Source of the DNA: Bacteroidota bacterium
Lineage (GTDB): Bacteria > Bacteroidota > Bacteroidia > Flavobacteriales > Flavobacteriaceae
Direction of reading: 5' to 3'
NCBI GenBank assembly: GCA_023387965.1
Contig: JAEWHE010000045.1
Location: 62,001-126,000 of the forward strand
DNA length: 64,000 bases
The notes beneath the pieces were generated by a model. It worked only from the letters and a program-made list of their open reading frames with translations. It had not been told where the DNA came from and made no database searches. The translations under genes and the position numbers were made by a program. Each line of letters begins with the position of its first letter. The stretch's first letter is position 1. Shown here piece by piece: positions 34,128-42,285 of this stretch.

Positions 34128-35759
34128 ATGAAAAAAATTTTCTTTATCGTATCTGTAATCCTTTTCGGATTCTTTCTAGTTTATGTAACCTTCCCGGTAA
34201 TCAATTACGGTTTCGTACTTTTTCCGATTATTTTAATTGTGTTGGTTTTAGTTTGTATTCTTGGTTTTACCAAAATAAAAGTAGAACCGAAAACCAATAA
34301 AATGTTGCGGGTTGCATCGCCACATAAATTTTGGTATCTCCTACTCGGAATTTTGGTGGGTTACCTTGCCATTTTCCCTTTAATTACGAGTTTGCCAATG
34401 TTTTATGCCAATGATTATCAAAATTTAATTGGCGAAGTGAAAAACGGTGACAATTTAAAAAATCATATTGCTCCAATTTCTCTCGATAAAATTCGTGTGG
34501 TTGATGAAGAGTTAGCGATGCTTTTGGGCGAAAAAATCATAGGATCACAACCTTCCCTCGGAAGTCAAACAGAAATTGGTTCGTTTACGATTCAAAAAGT
34601 AAATGGCGAATTGTACTGGATTGCACCACTTTTGCACACCGGATTTTTTAAATGGTTAGACAATTCCGAAGGAACACCAGGTTACGTGATGGTTTCCGCT
34701 ACTAATGAAAGAGATGTAAAATTAGTACAAAAAGCCAACGGTAAACCCGTAAAAATTAAATACCAAACCGAAGCTTTTTTTGGTTCAAATATTGAAAGAC
34801 ACGTTTATTTTAGTGGCTATGCGACTGTTGGTCTCGAAGATTTTAATTTTGAAATTGATGACGAAGGAAATCCATTTTGGATTGTAACCAAATACAAAAA
34901 AAGAGTGGGTTTTGCCGGAAATGACGCGACAGGCGTTCTGGTGGTGAATGCTGAAACTGGAGAAATTCAGGAATATGACATTCAAAATACGCCACTTTGG
35001 GTAGATAGAATGCAACCTATCAATTTTATTGAAGAACAATTGAGCGATTGGGGTGAATATGTAAAAGGTTATTGGAACTGGTCAAACGAAGACAAATTGA
35101 TGATTACCGAAGGTTTGACATTGGTTTATGGCGAAAATCACAAATCATATTGGTACACAGGTTTATCATCGGTTGGAAAAGAAGAATCTGCGGTGGGATT
35201 TGTTTTGGTAGATACCCGAACCAAAGAAGCGACTTATTACCATCAAAGTGGTGCAACAGAATATGCGGCTCAAAGTTCTGCGGAAGGAAAAGTTCAGGAA
35301 AAAGGTTATCATGCTTCGTTGCCAATTCCGTATTTGATTAATAATATTCCAACGTACGTGATGACTTTAAAAGATGATGGTGGTTTGGTGAAAATGTTTG
35401 CCATGGTTTCCATTAACGATTACACGATTGTTGGCGTTGGAAATACCATGCGAGAAACTTTAATGTCGTATAAAAATGTTTACAATATGGCAGATAATGG
35501 CTTGGACAACGCTTCTGTTTCGGATAAAAAAATATTCAAATCCGTAATCACCAGGATCCAAAATGATGTAAAAAACGGCAATAGTTTTTACTACTTTACC
35601 ATAAAAGATTATCCGAATATTTTTGTCGGTTCGTCGCAACTTTCAAATGAATTACCGGTGACAATCGTTGGCGATTCTATCAGTATTTCTTTTGATATTG
35701 ATAACGAAGAAATTATTGATGTATCGAGTTTCGACAATCTTAACGTTGGAAAAAAGTAA
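34128..35759 (+). CDS. Unrecognised membrane-anchored protein
   Basis: A 543-residue protein I cannot assign to a named family. There are three hydrophobic segments (about 4-24, 28-49 and 64-86). About 450 soluble residues follow, rich in beta strands. The soluble part has two similar-looking modules with hallmarks of beta-hairpin PepSY/YpeB-type folds: GVLVVNAETGEIQEYDI (about 267-283) and GFVLVDTRTKEATYYHQSG (about 356-374), followed by IPYLINNIPTYVMTLKDDGG. No catalytic motif is evident. It is monocistronic between a divergent lipoprotein and a convergent aminotransferase, and ends at a bidirectional terminator. The strand topology of the last segment would place the large domain outside the cytoplasm or inside, depending on whether the first segment is cleaved. 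Confidence 0.75.
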   Translation: MKKIFFIVSVILFGFFLVYVTFPVINYGFVLFPIILIVLVLVCILGFTKIKVEPKTNKMLRVASPHKFWYLLLGILVGYLAIFPLITSLPMFYANDYQNLIGEVKNGDNLKNHIAPISLDKIRVVDEELAMLLGEKIIGSQPSLGSQTEIGSFTIQKVNGELYWIAPLLHTGFFKWLDNSEGTPGYVMVSATNERDVKLVQKANGKPVKIKYQTEAFFGSNIERHVYFSGYATVGLEDFNFEIDDEGNPFWIVTKYKKRVGFAGNDATGVLVVNAETGEIQEYDIQNTPLWVDRMQPINFIEEQLSDWGEYVKGYWNWSNEDKLMITEGLTLVYGENHKSYWYTGLSSVGKEESAVGFVLVDTRTKEATYYHQSGATEYAAQSSAEGKVQEKGYHASLPIPYLINNIPTYVMTLKDDGGLVKMFAMVSINDYTIVGVGNTMRETLMSYKNVYNMADNGLDNASVSDKKIFKSVITRIQNDVKNGNSFYYFTIKDYPNIFVGSSQLSNELPVTIVGDSISISFDIDNEEIIDVSSFDNLNVGKK

Positions 35760-35772
35760 AATTTTTAACCAA

Positions 35773-35804
35773 ATAAAAAAGCCTCATTACGAGGCTTTTT
35801 TTAT
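35773..35804. terminator. Bidirectional terminator
   Basis: GCCTC-attac-GAGGC with A-run on the left and T-run on the right, between the convergent 34128 gene and the aminotransferase gene. Confidence 0.82.
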
Positions 35805-35821
35805 GGATTTTCATAAAAATT

Positions 35822-37006
35822 TTAAGCTAAAACTTCCTTGATTCTTTTGAGTGCTTCCACCAATAATGCTTCACTCGTGGCATACGAAAATCTAATGCAA
35901 TCCGGATTTCCAAAAGCATCTCCGGTTACAGTTGCCACATTTGCTTCGGATAAAAGAAACATCGAAAAATCATTGGCATCTTTAATTTCTGTGCCACGCA
36001 AAGTTTTTCCAAAATACGCTGAAACATCAGGAAAAACATAAAAAGCACCCTCGGGAACGTTCAATTTCAATCCCGGAATTTCGTTAATCAATTCCACAAC
36101 TAAATCGCGACGGTTTTTAAACGCCTGAACCATTTCGTTTAAAACATTTGGATTAGCGTCAACCGCTGTAATTGTGGCTCTTTGCGCAATAGAATTCGCA
36201 CCACTTGTTACTTGACCTTGCATTTTGGTACATGCTTTTGCAATAAATTCTGGAGCGCCAATGTAGCCAATTCTCCAGCCCGTCATCGCAAATGCTTTTG
36301 CAACACCATTCACGGTAATCGTTCTTTCAAACATTCCCGGAATCGAAGCGATACTACAAAATGTTCCGGAAAAGTTGATATGTTCGTAAATTTCGTCAGA
36401 TACCACAAAAATGTTGGGGTGTTTTTCTAAAACTTTTGAAAGTGCCGTTAATTCTTCGCGATTGTAAACCGAACCGCTGGGATTGCATGGCGAACTATAC
36501 CAAACCATTTTTGTTTTTGGTGTGATGGCTTCTTCTAATTGTTTTGGTGTAATTTTAAAATCACTTTCCACCGAAGTAGGAACTTCTACTGGAATTCCAC
36601 CCGCCATTTTTATAATTTCAAAATAACTTACCCAATATGGAGCCGGAAGAATCACTTCGTCACCAGGATTAATCATTACTTGAGCAATATTGTACAACGC
36701 TTGCTTGGCTCCTGTTGATACCACAATATTTGCCGGTTTGTAATCTAAATTATTGTCGCGTTTGAATTTTCGGCAAATGGCTTCTTTCAATTCTACATAA
36801 CCATCAACTGGCGAATAAGTGCTCCAATTTTCGTCGATGGCTTGTTTGGCCGCCTCTTTGATAAAATCCGGCGTGTTGAAATCCGGTTCGCCTAAACTTA
36901 AACTGATGATGTCTTTTCCTTGAGCCTTTAATTCTCTTGCCAATGCTGCCATAGCAAGCGTTTGCGATGTCGAAAGACTGTTAATTCTGTCTGATAAATG
37001 ATTCAT
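35822..37006 (-). CDS. Aspartate aminotransferase-like PLP aminotransferase (class I)
   Basis: A 394-residue fold-type I aminotransferase of the AspC/AspB Ib subgroup common in bacteria. It has SLGEPDFNTPDFI near 38-50, the cofactor-binding STGAKQALYN (about 97-106), the CNPSGSVY loop (174-181), SDEIYEH, and the Schiff-base lysine K237 in NGVAKAFAMTGWRIGY. Substrate is most likely aspartate or related amino acids with 2-oxoglutarate, though prephenate activity exists in the subgroup. The 38-bp gap from the upstream desaturase on the same strand allows cotranscription. Confidence 0.9.
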   Translation of the reverse strand: MNHLSDRINSLSTSQTLAMAALARELKAQGKDIISLSLGEPDFNTPDFIKEAAKQAIDENWSTYSPVDGYVELKEAICRKFKRDNNLDYKPANIVVSTGAKQALYNIAQVMINPGDEVILPAPYWVSYFEIIKMAGGIPVEVPTSVESDFKITPKQLEEAITPKTKMVWYSSPCNPSGSVYNREELTALSKVLEKHPNIFVVSDEIYEHINFSGTFCSIASIPGMFERTITVNGVAKAFAMTGWRIGYIGAPEFIAKACTKMQGQVTSGANSIAQRATITAVDANPNVLNEMVQAFKNRRDLVVELINEIPGLKLNVPEGAFYVFPDVSAYFGKTLRGTEIKDANDFSMFLLSEANVATVTGDAFGNPDCIRFSYATSEALLVEALKRIKEVLA

Positions 37007-37044
37007 TTAACAATAAAATCTTTTAGTGGTTGTGTGTTATTTTT

Positions 37045-38139
37045 TTATGCAAGTGCAGGCTTCTGTCCCAAATCTTTTAAATGTTTGAAATGAGCCATTA
37101 CAGCACCTCGCATCGTATTAAATTCGTAGTAAGGCAAATTAAATTCCTGAGCCGTTTCTTTTACAATTTTTGCAATTTTATCGTAGTGAATGTGACTGAT
37201 ATTTGGGAAAATATGATGCTCAATTTGGTGGTTCAATCCTCCAGTATAATAATTTACAATTTTATTTTTTGGAGCAAAATTTGCCGTGGTGTACAATTGG
37301 TGAATGGCCCAAGTGTTTTCAATTTCACCGTTTTCATTAGGTTCTGGGTTGGAAGTTTCTTCCACTACGTGTGCCAACTGAAATACCACACTCAAAATTA
37401 ATCCTGCGGTGTAATGCATCACTAAAAATCCTAAAATTACCTTCCACCAAACGATTCCTAAAACCATTGGGATTACCAACCAAATGGAGAAATAAATCAC
37501 TTTGGTTATGATTAATGTAGTCCATCGAATAGCTGGATTTTTAAATTCTCCGTACGATAATTTTCTGCCTAAATAACGCTTCATCTGAATAAAATCGGTG
37601 GTGATTGACCAGTTGAAAGTTAGCAATCCATACAAAAATATCGAATAGAAATGTTGGAATTTGTGAAAACGTCTCCATTTTGCTTTTTCCGTAAAACGAA
37701 TAATTTTTCCAGCATCTAAATCTTCGTCATGACCATGAATGTTAGTGTAAGTATGGTGCAAAACGTTGTGTTGCACTTGCCAATTGTAAACATTTCCCGC
37801 CAAAATATAAATGCTGCCGCCCATAATTTTGTTCAGCCATTTTTTATTAGAATAAGATCCGTGATTACCGTCGTGCATCACGTTCATCCCAACGCCAGCC
37901 ATCCCAATTCCGATTACTACAGAAAGCAGCAACATTACCCAAAACGGCATGTCCATTGACAAAATGAAAAAATATGGCGTAAGAAATATAGAAAACATCA
38001 CAAATGCTTTGAGGTGAAGTTTCCAGTTTCCGGTTTTTTGAAGGTTATTTTCTTTAAAATAATTATTCACCCGACTGTTTAATGTTCTAAAAAATTTTAA
38101 ACTGTCTCTTGTTGAAAATGTAGGTGCTGAGGTATTCAT
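37045..38139 (-). CDS. Membrane fatty acid desaturase
   Basis: A 364-residue integral-membrane di-iron desaturase of the acyl-lipid/linoleoyl-CoA type. The three histidine boxes are complete: HDGNH (first), HNVLHH (second) and HQIEHH (third, with the Gln-for-His variant typical of front-end desaturases). At least four hydrophobic segments surround them. No cytochrome b5 domain is fused, unlike eukaryotic front-end enzymes. It should introduce double bonds into membrane fatty acids, fitting a cold-adapted or variable-temperature lifestyle. ATG at 38139 is chosen because a -7 box (TACATTTG, complement of 38161-38168) overlaps the alternative TTG at 38163. Divergent from rsmG. Confidence 0.88.
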   Translation of the reverse strand: MNTSAPTFSTRDSLKFFRTLNSRVNNYFKENNLQKTGNWKLHLKAFVMFSIFLTPYFFILSMDMPFWVMLLLSVVIGIGMAGVGMNVMHDGNHGSYSNKKWLNKIMGGSIYILAGNVYNWQVQHNVLHHTYTNIHGHDEDLDAGKIIRFTEKAKWRRFHKFQHFYSIFLYGLLTFNWSITTDFIQMKRYLGRKLSYGEFKNPAIRWTTLIITKVIYFSIWLVIPMVLGIVWWKVILGFLVMHYTAGLILSVVFQLAHVVEETSNPEPNENGEIENTWAIHQLYTTANFAPKNKIVNYYTGGLNHQIEHHIFPNISHIHYDKIAKIVKETAQEFNLPYYEFNTMRGAVMAHFKHLKDLGQKPALA

Positions 38140-38160
38140 ATGCAATTTCGAAAATTTGCC

Positions 38161-38168
38161 CAAATGTA
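38161..38168 (-). promoter_or_regulatory. -7 box of desaturase promoter
   Basis: TACATTTG on the minus strand, 21 bases before the ATG at 38139. Confidence 0.55.
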
Positions 38169-38222
38169 CTTATTATAATTTTTTTAAAACTGATAATCGT
38201 CATTTTTTATCAACTAAAAGAG

Positions 38223-38230
38223 TATTTTTG
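38223..38230 (+). promoter_or_regulatory. -7 box of rsmG promoter
   Basis: TATTTTTG, 15 bases before the rsmG ATG at 38246. It excludes the in-frame TTG at 38156. Confidence 0.55.
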
Positions 38231-38245
38231 TCGAAAATTCGCAAC

Positions 38246-38875
38246 ATGGAAGAAATTCTCAAACAATTCCCTAACCTCTCTGAAAATCAGATACAACAAT
38301 TTGAAAAGTTGTACGACTTGTATCAGGATTGGAATGCAAAAATCAATGTCATTTCCCGAAAAGATATTGATGAATTGTACACCAAACACGTCTTGCATTC
38401 GCTTGCAATTGCAAAAGTGATGGAATTTGTGCCGGAAAGTTCAGTATTAGATGTTGGAACAGGTGGCGGATTTCCGGGAATTCCGTTGGCGATACTGTTT
38501 CCTGAGACGAATTTTTATCTAATCGATGTCATTGCCAAAAAAATTAAAGTGGTTCAGGCCGTTGCCGATGCTTTGGAACTAAAAAACGTGAGAGCAGAAC
38601 AGAAACGTGCTGAAAATGTGGAAGAAAATTTTGACTTCATCGTGAGCCGTGCGGTAACTAATATGCCTGATTTTCATTCATGGATTAAAAATAAAACTAA
38701 AAAAGAAAACAAACACGAATTCCACAACGGAATTTTATACCTCAAAGGCGGCGATTTATCCGAAGAATTAAAAGATTTTCCAAAAAACGTTCAATTCCCC
38801 ATTTCTGATTTTTTCAATGATGAATTTTTTGAAACCAAAAAAGTAGTATATCTACCGTTAAAGTACAAGGGTTAA
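38246..38875 (+). CDS. rsmG: 16S rRNA (guanine527-N7)-methyltransferase
   Basis: A 209-residue class I methyltransferase (GidB) that methylates G527 of 16S rRNA. The SAM-binding motif is LDVGTGGGFPGIPLA (about 67-81), and the rest includes LIDVIAKKIKVVQAV, DFIVSRAVTNM and YLKGGDL. N-terminal LYDLYQDWNAKINVISRKD is highly characteristic of RsmG. Start ATG 38246 gives the usual length; an upstream TTG extension would begin before the promoter. Monocistronic. Confidence 0.94.
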   Translation: MEEILKQFPNLSENQIQQFEKLYDLYQDWNAKINVISRKDIDELYTKHVLHSLAIAKVMEFVPESSVLDVGTGGGFPGIPLAILFPETNFYLIDVIAKKIKVVQAVADALELKNVRAEQKRAENVEENFDFIVSRAVTNMPDFHSWIKNKTKKENKHEFHNGILYLKGGDLSEELKDFPKNVQFPISDFFNDEFFETKKVVYLPLKYKG

Positions 38876-38918
38876 TCGAGGGAAATTCCAATTTTTTAAA
38901 CTCCAAATTCAAAAAAAT

Positions 38919-38955
38919 TAAAAAGCCGATTCAAAAACTGAACCGGCTTTTTTAT
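38919..38955. terminator. Bidirectional terminator between rsmG and pruA
   Basis: AAAAGCCG ... CGGCTTTTTT with an inner ATTCA/TGAA pairing, A-run left and T-run right. Confidence 0.8.
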
Positions 38956-38996
38956 ATGCAAACAAGGTCTGAAATCTGACCACTGTAAACTGATTT

Positions 38997-40625
38997 TTAC
39001 TCCCCCAAAAACGGATATCTATAATCCACAGGAGTTACAAACGTTTCTTTAATAGTTCTCGGTGAGACCCAACGCAACAAGTTCAATGCAGATCCCGCTT
39101 TGTCATTTGTTCCCGAAGCTCTCGCACCACCAAAAGGCTGCATTCCTACAACCGCTCCAGTTGGTTTGTCGTTGATGTAGAAATTTCCGGCACTGTTTTC
39201 CAATGCTTTCGTAGCTTCAGTAATCGCATAACGACATGTGCTGAAAACCGCACCAGTCAACGCATATTCTGAAGTTTCGTCAACCAATTTCAACGTGTTG
39301 CTCCATTCAGCATCTTCGTACACGTAAACCGTCATTACTGGTCCAAAAAGTTCTGTTTCCATTGTTTTATATTTTGGATTCGTTGTCACGATAACTGTTG
39401 GTTCAATAAAATAACCTTTTGATTTATCGTAATTTCCTCCAACCACAATTTCGGCATCCGCATCATTTTTCGCTTGGTCAATGTAACTCGCCAATTTATC
39501 AAACGAACCTTCGTGAATAACGGCCGTGATAAAATTTCCAAAATCTTCCGGAGAACCCATTTTCATCGACTTTACATCCGTGATAATTTGTTCCTTCACA
39601 TCGCTCCACAAACTTTTTGGCACGTAAGCCCTAGAAGCCGCCGAACATTTCTGTCCTTGGAATTCAAAAGCGCCACGAACAATCCCGGTCGAAACTTGCT
39701 TCGCGTTCGCGCTTGGATGTGCAATGATAAAATCTTTTCCTCCGGTTTCGCCCACAATTCTCGGGTATGTTTTGTAATGACTCACTTTGGTTCCAATTTT
39801 TCCCCAAATATCCTTAAATACATGAGTAGAGCCTGTAAAGTGGATTCCAGCAAAATCCCGACTTTCCAAAACTGTGTTCGTGATCATTTCAGCATCGCCA
39901 AAAACCACGTTGATTACACCATCCGGAACTCCCGCTTCTTTAAAAATATCAATAATCACTTTCGCCGAAAATACTTGACTGTCACTTGGTTTCCAAACCA
40001 CCACATTCCCCATCATCGCTGCACTTGCAGGTAAATTTCCAGCAATTGCCGTAAAGTTAAACGGGGTAATCGCGTACACAAAACCTTCCAACGGACGGTA
40101 TTCTACACGGTTCCACATCGATTGGTCAGAATTCGGCTGATCGTCGTAAATTTGCGTCATGAATTCAACGTTGAAACGCAAAAAGTCAATAAACTCGCAA
40201 GCTGCGTCAATTTCCGCCTGATGAATATTTTTCGACTGTGCAATCATCGTCGCTGCGTTTATTTTTGCGCGGTAAGGTCCGGCAACCAATTCCGCAGCCT
40301 TCAAAAAAATCGCCGCACGTTGTTCCCACGGCATCGAAGCCCAGTTTTTTCTGGCTTCCAACGCGTTTGCAATCGCTTGCTCCACATGACTTTTTTCGGC
40401 CAAATGATACGTTCCAACCACGTGTTGGTGATCATGAGGAGCCGTCATGTTTTTTGTGTTTCCGGTCTTGATTTCTTCACTTCCAATGTACAACGGAACC
40501 TCAATTTTCTCGTTCCACATCTTCGTGTAAGCTTCCGAAACTGCCTTGCGTTCCGGCGTATTTGGAGCATACGTTTTCACTGGTTCATTCACCGCTTTCG
40601 CGACATGAAAAATTCCTTTCGGCAT
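38997..40625 (-). CDS. pruA: L-glutamate gamma-semialdehyde (P5C) dehydrogenase
   Basis: A 542-residue aldehyde dehydrogenase of the delta-1-pyrroline-5-carboxylate type, which oxidises glutamate semialdehyde to glutamate with NAD in proline catabolism. The catalytic Cys327 lies in FEFQGQKCSAASR and Glu293 in VGETGGKDF. Other landmarks are ITPFNFTAIAGNLP and the NAD-binding HFTGSTHVF. The length and N-terminal extension match the stand-alone (not PutA-fused) eukaryote-like P5CDH group. It has a TATCTTTG -7 box (complement of 40662-40669). No proline dehydrogenase gene is adjacent. Confidence 0.95.
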   Translation of the reverse strand: MPKGIFHVAKAVNEPVKTYAPNTPERKAVSEAYTKMWNEKIEVPLYIGSEEIKTGNTKNMTAPHDHQHVVGTYHLAEKSHVEQAIANALEARKNWASMPWEQRAAIFLKAAELVAGPYRAKINAATMIAQSKNIHQAEIDAACEFIDFLRFNVEFMTQIYDDQPNSDQSMWNRVEYRPLEGFVYAITPFNFTAIAGNLPASAAMMGNVVVWKPSDSQVFSAKVIIDIFKEAGVPDGVINVVFGDAEMITNTVLESRDFAGIHFTGSTHVFKDIWGKIGTKVSHYKTYPRIVGETGGKDFIIAHPSANAKQVSTGIVRGAFEFQGQKCSAASRAYVPKSLWSDVKEQIITDVKSMKMGSPEDFGNFITAVIHEGSFDKLASYIDQAKNDADAEIVVGGNYDKSKGYFIEPTVIVTTNPKYKTMETELFGPVMTVYVYEDAEWSNTLKLVDETSEYALTGAVFSTCRYAITEATKALENSAGNFYINDKPTGAVVGMQPFGGARASGTNDKAGSALNLLRWVSPRTIKETFVTPVDYRYPFLGE

Positions 40626-40661
40626 ATTTTTAATTTTTAAGAATTATCAAAATTTTGCTTC

Positions 40662-40669
40662 CAAAGATA
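40662..40669 (-). promoter_or_regulatory. -7 box of pruA promoter
   Basis: TATCTTTG on the minus strand, 36 bases before the pruA ATG. No TTG at the ideal distance. Confidence 0.5.
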
Positions 40670-40759
40670 CAAAATCGTTACCGAAATCAGAAAAACTCAG
40701 CTCCACAATACATTATTAATTTTTTGGAGCACAATCGTCTAGGCATTTTTTAATCGTCG

Positions 40760-40849
40760 TCCCGCTTTCCGCTGCAATCTTTTTATCAATTACCCCGGAT
40801 TTCAATCGGGGCAATTGACAAAAAGGATTTCCGCTTCAATCGGGGCTAA
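40760..40849 (+). repeat. Interspersed hairpin element, copy B
   Basis: Begins TCCCGCTTTCCGCTGCAATC and ends GATTTCCGCTTCAATCGGGG then CTAA. The centre is a hairpin, CTTTTTATCAATTACCCCG paired with CGGGGCAATTGACAAAAAG (two mismatches). The ends match copies A and C. Confidence 0.8.
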
Positions 40850-40893
40850 AATAAAAGTTCAGGCATTTTAGTGAGGAAATTCCAATAAAAAAA

Positions 40894-40980
40894 ATTCCAA
40901 ATTCCAATCTCAATTTCAACTTTACTCTCAACTTCAATCTTAATTTCAGTCTTAACTTCAATCTCAATTTCAATCTCAAT
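40894..40980. repeat. Degenerate CTCAATTTCAA-type repeat
   Basis: About seven imperfect copies of a roughly 12-base unit (CTCAATTTCAAT and variants such as CTTAACTTCAAT). The plus strand is almost devoid of G over this stretch and the following 80 bases. Confidence 0.7.
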
Positions 40981-41132
40981 ACATGACTTCTAACTTTATA
41001 CTCCAAACTCTTTACTCTATTGTCTATTCTTTATACTTTATACTCCAAACCCGACTGAAAACGTTAAACTTCCCACAATTCACTTCCAAAAAATAAAACC
41101 AAATCTTAAATTTATGTAGCAACATTTCAAAA

Positions 41133-42188
41133 ATGAAAGAACCACTTTTAGCCTTCAACGACAAAGGAATTTATTGCCAGCAAGCCGATGTGTACCTCGA
41201 TCCTTGGCGACCGGTAACAAACGCCATTATCACGCACGGACATGCCGATCACTCGCGTTGGGGACATAAAAATTACATCACGCATCACACCAACGTCCCG
41301 ATTATCCGCCATCGTTTGGGCGAGATAAATGTCACTGGAAAAGACTGGAACGAAACATTTACCATTAACGGTGTAAAATTTTCGTTGCATCCTGCGGGAC
41401 ATATTATTGGTTCCGCACAAATTCGTGTCGAATACAGAGGCGAAGTCTGGGTTTTCACAGGTGATTACAAAACCGAAGACGACGGCATTGCCGTACCTTA
41501 CGAAGTCGTAAAATGTCACGCTTTTATCACCGAATGCACATTTGGTTTGCCCGCTTTTAAATGGACTCCACAACAAGAAGTTTTCACCGACATCAACAAT
41601 TGGTGGGCCGAAAATAAAGCAAACGGTCGAACCTCGGTTTTGTTCGGTTACACCTTAGGAAAAGCACAACGATTGCTCAAATACCTCGACACCTCAATCG
41701 GAAAAATTTATACCCACGGAGCGGTCGAAAATATGACACAAGTGTTACGACCGCTAATCGATTTGCCACCTACAACTTTGATTACACGAGAAACAAAAAA
41801 AGAAGAAATTTTAGGAAATATTGTCATCGCACCACCAAGTGCACACGGAAGTATTTGGATTAGGAAAATGACACCATTTGTCTCCGGAACCGCAAGTGGT
41901 TGGATGGCGTTTCGTGGTGCAAGACGTCGCAGAGCCATTGACCGTGGTTTCGTGTTAAGCGATCATTGCGATTGGCAAAGTTTGCTCGAAAGCATCAAAG
42001 CCACCGGAGCGGAAAAAATTATTTGTACCCACGGTTATTCCGATATTTTTTCCAAATATTTAATCGAATTAGGCTACGATGCCCGAACCGCCAACACCCA
42101 ATACGAAGGCGAATCTGGAGAAGTGAACGCCAAAATGGAAGAGGAAGAAAGTGACAAGAATCAAGAAGAAAACATAGAAAGAGAATAG
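41133..42188 (+). CDS. Ligase-associated DNA damage response exonuclease
   Basis: A 351-residue metallo-beta-lactamase-fold nuclease of the SNM1/CPSF-like kind. The zinc motif is H35-G-H37-A-D39-H40 (ITHGHADHS), followed by HPAGHIIGSAQ and FTGDYK metal-binding segments and a late histidine in SDHCDW. Proteins of this exact type are annotated as ligase-associated exonucleases acting in DNA repair with the ligase, an Lhr-like helicase and PdeM. The last 20 residues form a Glu/Lys-rich tail. It is followed by the ligase gene (97-bp spacer with a CCCGAAGCTTCGGG palindrome) and the helicase gene. Confidence 0.9.
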   Translation: MKEPLLAFNDKGIYCQQADVYLDPWRPVTNAIITHGHADHSRWGHKNYITHHTNVPIIRHRLGEINVTGKDWNETFTINGVKFSLHPAGHIIGSAQIRVEYRGEVWVFTGDYKTEDDGIAVPYEVVKCHAFITECTFGLPAFKWTPQQEVFTDINNWWAENKANGRTSVLFGYTLGKAQRLLKYLDTSIGKIYTHGAVENMTQVLRPLIDLPPTTLITRETKKEEILGNIVIAPPSAHGSIWIRKMTPFVSGTASGWMAFRGARRRRAIDRGFVLSDHCDWQSLLESIKATGAEKIICTHGYSDIFSKYLIELGYDARTANTQYEGESGEVNAKMEEEESDKNQEENIERE

Positions 42189-42230
42189 AAACAAGAAGCG
42201 AGAAAAAAATTAAAACTTTGCGACTTAGCT

Positions 42231-42245
42231 CCCGAAGCTTCGGGA
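42231..42245. repeat. Palindrome CCCGAAGCTTCGGGA
   Basis: A 14-bp perfect palindrome in the exonuclease-ligase spacer. The same sequence recurs at 43987-44001 and, with one change, at 46720-46734. It is embedded in phrases such as TTTGCGACTTAGC and TTTGCGAGA that also recur at 43926-43951. Confidence 0.75.
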
Positions 42246-42285
42246 TTTGCGAGAAAAAAACTCTGTCACTTTGCAACTTAAAAAT

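Larger units (their letters stand above)
40626..41132. other. 507-bp intergenic region with promoter and repeats
   Basis: From left to right it holds the pruA promoter (-7 box at 40662-40669, minus strand), interspersed element copy B (40760-40849), a G-poor degenerate repeat (40894-40980), a 12-bp phrase TATACTCCAAAC occurring twice (near 40998 and 41039), and a short leader before the exonuclease gene. No credible coding frame is seen. Confidence 0.7.

Noticed and set aside
39474..40640. Plus-strand frames of up to 186 codons opposite pruA
   Set aside because: Pure shadows of a well-conserved aldehyde dehydrogenase; Arg/His/Phe-rich composition typical of antisense frames in this base composition.
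40894..41050. Possible CRISPR-like array
   Set aside because: The units are short, degenerate and adjacent without unique spacers; no cas genes are nearby.
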